DNA of 64,000 nucleotides from Coriobacteriaceae bacterium (GTDB lineage Bacteria > Actinomycetota > Coriobacteriia > Coriobacteriales > Eggerthellaceae). Both the position numbers and the translations under genes were made by a program. The notes under the pieces are model-generated. The model saw only the letters and a program-made list of their open reading frames with translations, searched no databases and was not told the DNA's origin. Where the stretch lies: NCBI GenBank assembly GCA_015062685.1, contig SUUE01000012.1, forward strand, positions 1 to 64,000, in the 5' to 3' direction. Shown here in pieces: positions 45,846-55,065 of this stretch; position 1 is the first letter of the stretch; the number at the start of each line of letters is the position of its first letter.

Positions 45846-45878
45846 TATGTGTAAGAACTGCACATAGTATTACACATA
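45846..45878. promoter_or_regulatory. Inverted repeat upstream of the ribbon-helix-helix gene
   Basis: TATGTGTAA (45846-45854) and TTACACATA (45870-45878) are exact mirror images 15 bp apart; further GTGTAT and TATGTGTAT pieces follow to 45930. It is a likely operator 29-61 bp upstream of the gene. Confidence 0.55.
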
Positions 45879-46027
45879 CCTAATGAAAACACAAGGCGTG
45901 TGTATAAGTATGTGTATGATGGGGGCATGCACGTCGTGATGAGTTGTGATTGGTTAGTCATGAATCGGGCTATTCTCTTGCCGTTAAAGTAACGACGCTT
46001 GAGCAAAATGAGGGTACTTCCCATCAG

Positions 46028-46480
46028 ATGCCAGGTGGCCTGACTGGCTTCGGCATCAGCTATTTCGACATGGACAAGTCACGGGGGTACGTGAAGACGG
46101 CCACCGAGGTGAGCTCGGACAATTCCGCACTCATGCGCAACATCCGCCGGCATGAGAACAGCCTGGAGGGCGCGATCGTCTCGACAGCGAAAGCAGTCAT
46201 GCATGCGTCGCGATCCTTCGGCGAGTGCATCCCCGACGAGGGCGAGGTCCGCGTGCAGTTCGACGACTCCATCATCCAGGACACGGCAGCGGAGAAGGAA
46301 CAGGACATGCGCGAGGTGGGCGTCACCATGGGCGCCTGGGAGTACCGCATGCGCTGGTATGGGGAGGAGGAGAGCGTGGCGCGCGCCAGGGCGGCAGACA
46401 AATTCGACGACGTGACGGTTACGGTGTCGTTGACGTACGGCGACGGTTCGGTCGCAGGTTCGTCGTTTGGGAGACGGTAG
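46028..46480 (+). pseudogene. Phage portal protein, C-terminal remnant
   Basis: About 150 residues resembling the end of SPP1-type phage portal proteins: GYVKTATEVSSDNSALMRNI, AIVSTAKAVMHASRSFGE, VQFDDSIIQDTAAEKEQDMREV and MGAWEYRMRWYGEEESVARA (in part). Full portals have about 450 residues; the N-terminal two thirds are absent. Together with the scaffold fragment at 56789-57166 it brackets the restriction island, so the island seems to have entered between the portal and scaffold genes of a prophage. Confidence 0.7.
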
Positions 46481-46674
46481 CAAATTCAGCTTGTTCGTTC
46501 TTCTCTTACTTTACGGTCATAACGGAGCATTAGATTCTCTCTTCTATTTTCTGCACGTGCGACATTTCACCGCACGGCTAATGTGATGCCAGCAGACGGC
46601 ATTTTGGACTTCTTCCTCTGGTAGAATTGTCAACGTCGTTTGTATTGCATAGCGCATGCGTGAAAGGACGCCAT

Positions 46675-46878
46675 ATGAAGTACTCCGAATTGATGGAAAG
46701 CGAGGCCAAGGATTCCGAGGTTCTCGAGTTCCTCATTGACGGGGGCACGGTGCCCGTGACCATTCGAATCCCCGCAAACCTGCGGGATTCGGCCAAAGAG
46801 GCCGCGGCTCATCGTGGCATGAGCTTTAGCGCGTTCGTGCGCAACTGCATGATTCAAGAACTCAGCAAGAGGAGCTAA
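46675..46878 (+). CDS. Small ribbon-helix-helix protein heading the restriction operon
   Basis: 67 residues. VPVTIRIPANLRDSAKEAAAHRGMSFSAFVRNCMIQEL is a ribbon-helix-helix fold (strand VTIRIP, helices around DSAKEAAA and FSAFVRNC). ATG 46675 follows GAAAGGA. It ends 5 bp before hsdM and may regulate the operon or be an antitoxin-like orphan. The longer frame to 46627 lacks a ribosome site. Confidence 0.7.
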   Translation: MKYSELMESEAKDSEVLEFLIDGGTVPVTIRIPANLRDSAKEAAAHRGMSFSAFVRNCMIQELSKRS

Positions 46879-46883
46879 CGGAT

Positions 46884-48950
46884 ATGGCTACGAGCGTTCA
46901 GTATGCGGCTGTCTCTTTGGGACCAGCCGAGATCAACCGCTTTCACTCTTCCATCGTCAGCTTCATCTGGAACATTGCCGACGATTGCCTGCGCGACGTA
47001 TACGTGCGCGGCAAGTATCGAGACGTTATTCTTCCCATGACGGTCATACGGCGTCTTGATGCCGTCCTTGAGGAAACCAAACCCACCGTTTTGAAGATGA
47101 AGGCGACTCTCGACGCGGCTGGTGTCGACGACCAGTGGCCTGCGCTCTGCCAGGAGGCGCACCAGGCTTTCTGCAACGCTTCGCCCTTTGTACTGCGCGA
47201 CCTCACCAGTCGCACCCACAAGCAAACGCTCAAGACCGACTTCGAAACGTACCTTGACGGCTTCTCGCCCAACGTGCAGGAAATTCTCGAGAAGTTCGAG
47301 TTCCGCAACCAGATCGGGCGCATGATCGATGCTGACATTCTCGGTTCCGTTATCGAGAAGTTCGTGTCGTCCGACATCAACCTCTCGCCCAACCCCGTTT
47401 TCTACGACGCAGAGAAGACGCGCCTCAAGCATCCCGGTCTCGATAACCATGGTATGGGCACCATCTTTGAGGAGCTCATACGGCGTTTCAACGAGGAGAA
47501 CAACGAGGAGGCCGGCGAGCACTGGACACCACGTGACGTTGTTGAGCTTATGGCAGACCTCGTCTTCATGCCTGTTGCCGACCAGATAAAGGATGCCACT
47601 TATTCTTGCTACGACGGTGCCTGCGGCACCGGCGGCATGCTGACGGTAGCTCACGAACGACTTATGACGCTCGCCGAGCAGCGCGGTAAGAAGGTATCCA
47701 TTCACCTTTTCGGACAAGAAATCAACCCGGAAACGTTCGCCATAGCCAAGGCAGACCTTCTGCTCAAAGGCGACGGAGATCAGGCCGACCACATCACATT
47801 CGGATCCACGCTTTCTGCCGACGGTAATGCCACAAGACAGTTCGACTTTATGCTTTCGAATCCGCCATACGGCAAGAGCTGGAAGACCGACGCCGACAAG
47901 ATGGGCGGCAAGAAGAGCATTCTCGACACGCGGTTCAACGCCTACCTTGATAACGGCGAGGAGCTTGCCATGCTACCGAGCGTTCGAGACGGGCAATTAC
48001 TCTTCCTGCTCAACAACGCCGCGAAGATGAAGTTTGGGGATGACGCACCGCTGGGAAGCCGTATTGCCGAAGTTCACAACGGCTCTTCCATCTTTACCGG
48101 CGATGCCGGAAGCGGCGAGAGCAACGCACGGCGCTACCTCATCGAGAGCGACTATGTGGAGGCCATCATCGCCCTGCCTGAGAACATGTTCTACAACACG
48201 GGTATCGGCACCTATATCTGGATACTTTCAAGCCAGAAGGAAGAGCGGCGACGCGGGAGGATTCAACTCATCGACGCCACTGCCATGAAGGAGGCGATGC
48301 CTAACGGGCGAAGCCTCGGGAAGAAGAACTGCCAGCTATCCGCCGATATACGAAGCGAGATCGTGCGCATTTACCTATCCATGGAAGAAAGCGACGTGAG
48401 CCACATCTACCCGAATGAAGAGTTTGGCTACTGGTCCGTCACCGTCGAACGACCCCTTAGACTACGTGTCTGCCCCGAACGAAAAGTACCGGAAACTGCC
48501 TTTAAGAAGGCAACAGAATACAAGACCGTGACCGAAGCGCTTGCATCTGTTCCCAGAGACACGCCTCTTGATGACTGGAACGCTTTTGCAAAGGCGCTCA
48601 AGCTGCGCAAAACGCTATTGAACCGGCTTAGGCCACTCATCACCGAAAGGGATCCCGACGCCAAACCGGTTGCAGGAGAATCCGACACCGAACTGACCGA
48701 CACAGAGATCGTGCCCCTCACCTATGAGGGCGGCATTGAGGCGTTTATAGAAAATGAGGTGCGCACATATGCGCCCGACGCTTACGTGGACGAAAAGAAG
48801 ACCCAGATTGGTTATGAGGTCGGCTTCGCCAAGTACTTCTACAAGCCAACCGAGTTGCGCGACGTCAGCGAGATCCTGGCCAGCCTGCAAGAACTCGAGC
48901 GCGAAGCGGACGGAATGCTTGACGAGATTATGGGAGGGCTGCTTGGATGA
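46884..48950 (+). CDS. hsdM: Type I restriction-modification methyltransferase subunit HsdM
   Basis: 688 residues. The N-terminal helical domain has ILPMTVIRRLDAVLEETK; the methylase domain has the SAM motif DGACGTGGMLTVAHE at about residue 246, FGQEINPETFAIAK, and catalytic NPPYGKSW at about residue 325, the adenine N6 type. ENMFYNTGIGTYIWIL is also typical. The C-terminal 170 residues are longer than in the shortest homologues. Start after AGGAGC. Its stop overlaps hsdS by 4 bp. Confidence 0.95.
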   Translation: MATSVQYAAVSLGPAEINRFHSSIVSFIWNIADDCLRDVYVRGKYRDVILPMTVIRRLDAVLEETKPTVLKMKATLDAAGVDDQWPALCQEAHQAFCNASPFVLRDLTSRTHKQTLKTDFETYLDGFSPNVQEILEKFEFRNQIGRMIDADILGSVIEKFVSSDINLSPNPVFYDAEKTRLKHPGLDNHGMGTIFEELIRRFNEENNEEAGEHWTPRDVVELMADLVFMPVADQIKDATYSCYDGACGTGGMLTVAHERLMTLAEQRGKKVSIHLFGQEINPETFAIAKADLLLKGDGDQADHITFGSTLSADGNATRQFDFMLSNPPYGKSWKTDADKMGGKKSILDTRFNAYLDNGEELAMLPSVRDGQLLFLLNNAAKMKFGDDAPLGSRIAEVHNGSSIFTGDAGSGESNARRYLIESDYVEAIIALPENMFYNTGIGTYIWILSSQKEERRRGRIQLIDATAMKEAMPNGRSLGKKNCQLSADIRSEIVRIYLSMEESDVSHIYPNEEFGYWSVTVERPLRLRVCPERKVPETAFKKATEYKTVTEALASVPRDTPLDDWNAFAKALKLRKTLLNRLRPLITERDPDAKPVAGESDTELTDTEIVPLTYEGGIEAFIENEVRTYAPDAYVDEKKTQIGYEVGFAKYFYKPTELRDVSEILASLQELEREADGMLDEIMGGLLG

Positions 48951-50209
48951 GTACGAACATGCATAACCCAGCAGACCGGCGAACGTATCCAGATAGGTGG
49001 CCGCGCTATCGCGGCAAGCAGCTTTTCGAGGTCGTTGATGACAAGTCGGAAACGGGCGAAGAAGAGCTTCTCTCCGTATCGCACATCACCGGCATTACAC
49101 CACGCAGCCAGAAGATCGTGAACATGTTCCAGTCCGAATCGCTTATCGGCTACAAGCGAGTACAGGTTGGTGACATAGCAGCGAATACGATGTGGACCTG
49201 GCAGGGCGCCATTGGTGTGAGTGAATATGCAGGTGTGGTAAGCCCTGCCTATAACGTGTATCGGCAGAAAGGTGACTACTACGATCCAAAGTTTCTCGAC
49301 CTCTTGCTGCGCGAGCCCAACCTTATCGACGTCTACCACTCGCTATCGACCGGAATTCAGCCCTCAAGATTGAGGCTTTATCCGAGCGACTTTCTGACGA
49401 TCGACTTCCCCGTACCACCAAGAAGAGAGCAAGAGCAGATTATTGATTATTTGGACCAGAAGCTAGTCGGAATCAATCGTTTGATTCACGCGAAGCTCAG
49501 CGCTATTGAGCAACTCGGAGCCTTGAAAAGCGCTCTTGTGAAGAAATGCGCCTTACGGGGTACAACCAATAAAAATGTGCTGAGCGATACGGGTGTCGAA
49601 TGGTTTGGATGTATACCGTGTCATTGGAATCTCGTGCCGATTAAACGACTCTTCACGATTGTTTCGGGAGCGACGCCAAAGAGCGGAATTGAAGAATACT
49701 GGAATGGCGATATAACATGGGTTACGCCTGCGGACTACAAGACAGCGGATAAATATATCGTTGCAAGCGAACGATATTTGAGCGATGAGGGCTACAACTC
49801 TTGTAGCACGCACTTAGTTCCGATAGGCAGCATTGTTATTACCAAACGAGCGCCAGTCGGAACTGTAGCTATTAGCAATATCGAGCTTTGCACGAGCCAG
49901 GGTTGCTTATCCTGTATTCCAAATAATGGTGTGAATACCCTTTACTATTACTACCTGTTTAGCGTAATGTCTGACGTCTTTGAGGCTCATGCATCTGGCA
50001 CCACTTTCAAGGAAATATCCGCTGCAGCCTTTGGAGCGTTAAAAGTACCGTTTCCCGATGCGTACGAACAGAAAGAAATAGTTGACCTACTTGAGAATCG
50101 CTGTTCCGTATATGACGAAACAATCCGCCTCCATCAGCGGCAAATACAAAGCCTTAATTCACTGAGAACACGGCTGATATCAGATGCCATTACTGGAAGG
50201 GCGTGTTAG
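48947..50209 (+). CDS. hsdS: Type I restriction specificity subunit HsdS
   Basis: 420 residues with two target-recognition domains. The first (about 1-150) ends LRLYPSDFLTIDFPVPPRREQEQIIDYL, and the second (about 205-350) starts WFGCIPCHWNLVPIKRLFTI and ends VPFPDAYEQKEIVDLLENR; these paired helices are the conserved spacers. The second recognition domain is clearly richer in A+T than its neighbours, which fits exchange of recognition domains. The DNA target cannot be predicted here. Confidence 0.93.
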   Translation: MSTNMHNPADRRTYPDRWPRYRGKQLFEVVDDKSETGEEELLSVSHITGITPRSQKIVNMFQSESLIGYKRVQVGDIAANTMWTWQGAIGVSEYAGVVSPAYNVYRQKGDYYDPKFLDLLLREPNLIDVYHSLSTGIQPSRLRLYPSDFLTIDFPVPPRREQEQIIDYLDQKLVGINRLIHAKLSAIEQLGALKSALVKKCALRGTTNKNVLSDTGVEWFGCIPCHWNLVPIKRLFTIVSGATPKSGIEEYWNGDITWVTPADYKTADKYIVASERYLSDEGYNSCSTHLVPIGSIVITKRAPVGTVAISNIELCTSQGCLSCIPNNGVNTLYYYYLFSVMSDVFEAHASGTTFKEISAAAFGALKVPFPDAYEQKEIVDLLENRCSVYDETIRLHQRQIQSLNSLRTRLISDAITGRAC

Positions 50210-50211
50210 AT

Positions 50212-53184
50212 ATGGCAACATTCACCAACACGAGCGAAAACGGACTCGAAGCTCTCATCGAAAAGTGGCTTGTCGATGAGAACGGCTACGAGCGTGGCTC
50301 GAACGCCGACTACAACAAGGAATATGCCATCGATGAGATGCGCCTGTTCCGCTTCCTCCAGGACACGCAACCGGAAGCCATGGCAAAGCTCGGAGTTTTC
50401 AACTCGGATCAAAAGAGGCGGCAGTTTCTGAACCGGCTCGTCGGCGAGATTGCAAAGCGTGGCATCGTTGACGTGCTGCGCACGGGAATCAAGGTATACC
50501 CAGTCGATGTCGTCGTCTTCTACCTCACACCCACTGAGGGCAACGTCAAGGCAGCAGAACTCTTCGATAAGAACATTTTCAGCGTCACCCGACAGCTGCG
50601 GTACTCGCTCGATGCGGGGCGGCTCGCGCTCGACATGTGCATCTTCATCAATGGGTTGCCCGTCATCACCTTCGAGCTCAAGAACCAGCTCACCAAGCAA
50701 AACGTCGATGACGCTGTTCAGCAGTACAAAGACGACCGTGATCCCCGCGAGACAATCTTCTCCTTCAAGCGCTGCATGGTGCACTTTGCCGTGGACGATG
50801 CCCGCATCATGTTCTGCACCAAGCTCGCAAAGAGGGACAGTTGGTTTCTCCCGTTCGATAAGGGATACAACGATGGAGCCGGCAACCCTCCCAACCCTGA
50901 CGGCCTCATGACCGACTACTTGTGGAAAGACATCCTCACTAAACGCAAGCTTGCTCGCATCATCGAGAACTACGCGCAGGTCGTGAGTGAGGAAGACCCC
51001 GACACGAAAAAGAAGACCGTCAAGCAGATATTCCCGCGTTACCACCAGCTTGACTGTGTTGAAACCCTACTAGCTGACGTGAGGGCAAACGGCGTCGGCA
51101 AGCGCTACCTCATCCAGCACAGCGCGGGTAGCGGCAAGTCAAACTCCATAGCCTGGCTCGCGCACCAACTCATCGTGATAGAGCAGGCGGGACACCCCCT
51201 CTTCGACACCGTTATCGTCGTCACGGACCGTCGCATCCTTGACAGGCAGATACGCGACACAATCAAGCAGTTCATGCAAGTGCGCAATACTGTGGCCTGG
51301 GCTGAAAATGCCACGCAGCTCTCACAGTACATCACCGACGGCAAGCGAATCATCATCACTACCGTCGAGAAGTTCCCGTTCGCCCTGCCGAAGCTCGGAG
51401 AGGAGCACAAGGATCGGCGTTTCGGCATCATCATCGACGAGGCGCACCAGGGACAGAGCGGACGGAACAATGCGAACATGAACCTTGCGCTTTCCGGTCA
51501 GATGTCCGATGACGATATGGACAACGAGGACAAGATCAACGCTATGATGGAGGGCCGCAAGCTCCTCCGCAGCGCCAGCTACTTTGCCTTCACAGCGACA
51601 CCGAAGAACAAGACACTCGAAACCTTCGGCATTGCCTACCAGGACGGCGGCGACATCAAGCACCGACCCTTCCACGTTTACACGATGAAGCAGGCGATCC
51701 AGGAAGGCTTCATCCTCGACGTGCTTGCTCACTACACGCCTATCGACAGCTATTACAAGCTCATGAAGACGGTCGAAGATGACCCGATGTTCGACAAAAA
51801 GCGTGCCCAGAAAAAGCTCCGCAACTTCGTTGAGGGCAACAGCTTCACCATAGGCAAGAAAGCGGCCATGATCGTAGAGCACTTCCACGAGCAGGTGATC
51901 GCCAAGGCGAAGATAGGCGGCCAGGCGCGCGCCATGGTCGTAACGGCCAGCATCCCGCGCTGCATCGAATACTACTTCGCCATCTGCAAGGAGCTTGCCG
52001 ACCGACATAGCCCCTACAAGGCGATCATCGCCTTCTCCGATGAATGCAAGTACAGGGGGCAGGAGCCACCGCTCACCTCGGCTGGCCTCAACGGGTTCTC
52101 AGACGCGAAGATACCCAAGGAGTTCAAGAAGGACCCTTATCGGATCCTCGTCGTGGCCGACATGTACCAGACTGGCTTTGACGAGCCTCTTCTGCACACC
52201 ATGTACGTCGACAAGGTGCTCGTGGACATCAAGGCAGTGCAGACTCTCTCGCGCCTCAACCGTGCCTGCCCAGGCAAACTTGACACTTTCGTGCTTGATT
52301 TCGCCAACAAGCCTGAGGACATCCAGAAGGCTTTCGAGCGCTACTACCGCACGACCATCCTATCTGGTGAGACGGACCCCAACAAGCTCTACGACCTGGT
52401 TTCCCTGATGGACGATTACGAAGTCTTCGGGGAAGACGGCGTGGAGGCGCTCGTAAACCTGTTCCTGAGCGGGGCAGAACGCGACAAGCTCGACCCCATC
52501 TTGGATGCGTGCGCGGCTATCTACAATCAGCTTGAGACCGATGACCAGGTCAAGTTTAAGAGCGCGGCAAAGTCGTTTGTTCGCACCTATGGCTTCCTGG
52601 GTGCAATATTGCCATATGGCAATGCCGAGTGGGAAAGGCTCTCGATATTCCTCAATCTGCTTATCCCGAAGCTGCCCACGCCGAGGGAGGATGACCTCTC
52701 CGAGGGGATTCTCGAGGTCATCGACCTTGAGAGCTACCGCAACGAGGCGCGTGAGTCCATGGCGATCAAGCTTGCCGACGAGGATGCCGAGGTGGAGCCC
52801 GTACCTACGGGCAATATAGGGATTATCGTCCCTCCGGAGCTAGACGCACTCTCCGCCATCCTCAACGACTTCAACAGCATGTTCGGTAACATCAAGTGGA
52901 ACGATGCTGACAATGTGCGCAGGCAAATCCTCGAGATACCGGCTATGGTCTCTCGCGACGAGAAATACCAGAACGCCATGCGCAACTCCGATGAGCAGAG
53001 CGCTCGCATGGAAAGCGACCGTGCCCTGCTGCAAGTCATTCTCGGCATCATGGGCGACAACATAGAGCTGTTCAAGCAGTTCCAAGACAACCCATCGTTC
53101 AAGAAATGGCTCTCCGACCTTGTGTTTAACCTCACCTATAACAAGGAGGGCAAACCTTACGACCCGCCAGCAAGCGACGAATAG
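50212..53184 (+). CDS. hsdR: Type I restriction endonuclease subunit HsdR
   Basis: 990 residues. The nuclease domain shows GLPVITFELKNQLTKQN (E-x-K) at about residue 145. The motor has HSAGSGKSNSIAWLAHQL (Walker A, about 301), VVTDRRILDRQI, IIIDEAHQGQSG (DEAH, about 407), FTATPKNKTLETFG and QTLSRLNRACPGK. ATG 50212 is used, 3 bp after the hsdS stop; GGAAGGG lies before it. The subunit looks complete, so with hsdM and hsdS the system is probably active. Confidence 0.95.
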   Translation: MATFTNTSENGLEALIEKWLVDENGYERGSNADYNKEYAIDEMRLFRFLQDTQPEAMAKLGVFNSDQKRRQFLNRLVGEIAKRGIVDVLRTGIKVYPVDVVVFYLTPTEGNVKAAELFDKNIFSVTRQLRYSLDAGRLALDMCIFINGLPVITFELKNQLTKQNVDDAVQQYKDDRDPRETIFSFKRCMVHFAVDDARIMFCTKLAKRDSWFLPFDKGYNDGAGNPPNPDGLMTDYLWKDILTKRKLARIIENYAQVVSEEDPDTKKKTVKQIFPRYHQLDCVETLLADVRANGVGKRYLIQHSAGSGKSNSIAWLAHQLIVIEQAGHPLFDTVIVVTDRRILDRQIRDTIKQFMQVRNTVAWAENATQLSQYITDGKRIIITTVEKFPFALPKLGEEHKDRRFGIIIDEAHQGQSGRNNANMNLALSGQMSDDDMDNEDKINAMMEGRKLLRSASYFAFTATPKNKTLETFGIAYQDGGDIKHRPFHVYTMKQAIQEGFILDVLAHYTPIDSYYKLMKTVEDDPMFDKKRAQKKLRNFVEGNSFTIGKKAAMIVEHFHEQVIAKAKIGGQARAMVVTASIPRCIEYYFAICKELADRHSPYKAIIAFSDECKYRGQEPPLTSAGLNGFSDAKIPKEFKKDPYRILVVADMYQTGFDEPLLHTMYVDKVLVDIKAVQTLSRLNRACPGKLDTFVLDFANKPEDIQKAFERYYRTTILSGETDPNKLYDLVSLMDDYEVFGEDGVEALVNLFLSGAERDKLDPILDACAAIYNQLETDDQVKFKSAAKSFVRTYGFLGAILPYGNAEWERLSIFLNLLIPKLPTPREDDLSEGILEVIDLESYRNEARESMAIKLADEDAEVEPVPTGNIGIIVPPELDALSAILNDFNSMFGNIKWNDADNVRRQILEIPAMVSRDEKYQNAMRNSDEQSARMESDRALLQVILGIMGDNIELFKQFQDNPSFKKWLSDLVFNLTYNKEGKPYDPPASDE

Positions 53185-53225
53185 GCAGGACCGGCAATTT
53201 CATCACCGCCAGGAGACAGGAGCAC

Positions 53226-53996
53226 ATGCATACCATGCTAGATGCCGCACGCATACAGCGAATCACTCGAGACAAGGATCAGGTCATCGAACTGTTTGAT
53301 GCTGGCGACTGGTCGATGCTCGCCACTTACGTTGGCGATCTCGGAGGATACATCACGGGGCATTCCCGCCTTTTGAGAAGTCTTAGTTTTGGCGACGAAG
53401 ATTACCCTGCCTGCGTGGCTGAGGTGTTGGCTAATCTCGTTCGCAAGGACGAGAAGGTGCTTGACCTCGTTGAATCGATGCTGCGGGAGAAGGGATCACA
53501 GGGCGGGAACGGCGCTTCGCAGACCGGATTACAGACCTTCTTTGGCGCTGGGCAGGTACACCGCATCGAGCAAACCATCGACACGAGTCTTGTAACGGCC
53601 ATGATGCCCTTCCGTCCCGATTTCGATGATGTGAGGGAGACCATGCGGCAGGCTTGTGCGAACACCGGCCGCACGCTCAAGGCGGCGGACGACATCTGGG
53701 AGAGCTCGGTCCTCATCCAAGACGTTATCAACCTCATAGCCACGTCCTGCATGGTAATCGTTGATTTCACCGGCAAGAACCCGAACGTCTTCTACGAGAC
53801 GGGCGTCGCCCACGCCCTAGGCAAGGAGGTCATACCGATTACGCAATCCCTTGATGACGTCCCGTTCGATCTCCAGCACCATCGCGTGCTTCGCTACGAC
53901 AACAACACCGATGGGCGCATGCAGCTACAGGCGAAGCTTGAGGATCGCATGAAGACGATTGCGCAGCAGCACGGCTGGTTTACCTGGACGTTTTAG
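53226..53996 (+). CDS. Nucleoside deoxyribosyltransferase/TIR-like protein in the restriction operon
   Basis: 256 residues. The first 110 are helical and unassigned. The C-terminal 145 start VTAMMPFRPDFDDVRETM and hold VDFTGKNPNVFYETGVAHALGKEVIPIT, where the Glu in FYETG is the expected catalytic residue of nucleoside 2-deoxyribosyltransferase-like or TIR-like nucleotide hydrolases. Such domains serve as NAD- or nucleotide-consuming effectors in defence. It follows hsdR by 41 bp with AGGAG before its ATG, and precedes two more genes of the cassette by 25 bp. Effector function is inferred. Confidence 0.72.
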   Translation: MHTMLDAARIQRITRDKDQVIELFDAGDWSMLATYVGDLGGYITGHSRLLRSLSFGDEDYPACVAEVLANLVRKDEKVLDLVESMLREKGSQGGNGASQTGLQTFFGAGQVHRIEQTIDTSLVTAMMPFRPDFDDVRETMRQACANTGRTLKAADDIWESSVLIQDVINLIATSCMVIVDFTGKNPNVFYETGVAHALGKEVIPITQSLDDVPFDLQHHRVLRYDNNTDGRMQLQAKLEDRMKTIAQQHGWFTWTF

Positions 53997-54021
53997 GGTA
54001 CGGAGAGTGGCAGGGCAACGT

Positions 54022-55065
54022 ATGAGCTACACGTTCATTTCAACAGAGCAGGGAACGCCAAGCGGCAACGCTGCTGAGACATGTGCGTTGCTGCATCTCA
54101 TGTGCTTTGCCGACGAACGCGATGACATCGAACAGTTCGCCATTGACTGCTTCAACGACGTGACCGGGATGGATAACTCATGCTCGAACCTCTACGACCT
54201 CCAATCAAAAGCTGGCAAGAATACTAATCCCGCGAAAATCGGCGAGGAGCTTGCTACGCTATTCGAGAACTTCGTAAGCGACTTCTCGCATTTCTTCCTC
54301 TCGTACACCCTGTTCATCGGCGGCGTTTCCACGAGCGTGCTCGAAGACTCCAGCCTCATGGAGTTTGGCTTCCACAGCATGAAGCCCAAGGCGCAGAAGA
54401 GCGTGCGCGACAAGCTCATTGAGACTTGCAGGAAACGTCATCGTGAGACTTTCGCTGAAAGAGTCACCGACGAGAATATCGATGACTTTCTTTCTAAGGT
54501 GCGCTTCGTTACAGCCAAAGCCGACCCCGTTGAATACATACGCGCACTCGCAAACAACACATCTGCCCTATTGCCGAGCGTGCGCGTGTTGAGAAAAACC
54601 TTCACCGAGATACGTGACATGCAGTCAAAGCTCAAAAACCGCGAGGGAATCGCCGGCAAATGCATCGAGCGCCCCTACGAAGTTATGGATTACGGAAGAA
54701 TCTTGAAGGTGCGGGCAATTAGGCTGCTCATCATCGAAAGGCTGCTCAACCGCGACTTCTATAAGGACGACGTTCCAGAAGAGTTCAACGACTACCTGCA
54801 AACTCTTCCCGTCGAAGAGGACTTAGACGATGTTGCCGAAGACTGTCGGAACGCGATGTTCAAGCAGTACTTCAACAAGAACGACCGCGAGGCTTTCTGG
54901 GCGCTACTGAACGAGATTGTGACCATCCTCGAAAGTGACCGCAGCGCGGGCATAAAAGATATTTACAGCAGACTTAACCCCGCTACCGTAAAGGCATGCT
55001 GGCAGATGGACAGGCGTGCTCACCTGTACTTCATCGCCACGATTAAGGACGGTTTGCGCAAATGA
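54022..55065 (+). CDS. Putative nuclease or middle component of a three-gene cassette
   Basis: 347 residues, mostly helical. The N-terminal part has AETCALLHLMCFADERDD, then FNDVTGMDNSCSNLYDLQSKAGKN; the order of acids ending in D-x-Q-x-K resembles the DUF4297-type nuclease cores of Cap4 or ABC-three-component systems, but I am not sure all catalytic residues are present. The rest is unassigned. Its stop overlaps the next start (ATGA), so it is tightly coupled to the ATPase. The start at ATG 54022 leaves out 21 codons without a ribosome site. Confidence 0.5.
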   Translation: MSYTFISTEQGTPSGNAAETCALLHLMCFADERDDIEQFAIDCFNDVTGMDNSCSNLYDLQSKAGKNTNPAKIGEELATLFENFVSDFSHFFLSYTLFIGGVSTSVLEDSSLMEFGFHSMKPKAQKSVRDKLIETCRKRHRETFAERVTDENIDDFLSKVRFVTAKADPVEYIRALANNTSALLPSVRVLRKTFTEIRDMQSKLKNREGIAGKCIERPYEVMDYGRILKVRAIRLLIIERLLNRDFYKDDVPEEFNDYLQTLPVEEDLDDVAEDCRNAMFKQYFNKNDREAFWALLNEIVTILESDRSAGIKDIYSRLNPATVKACWQMDRRAHLYFIATIKDGLRK

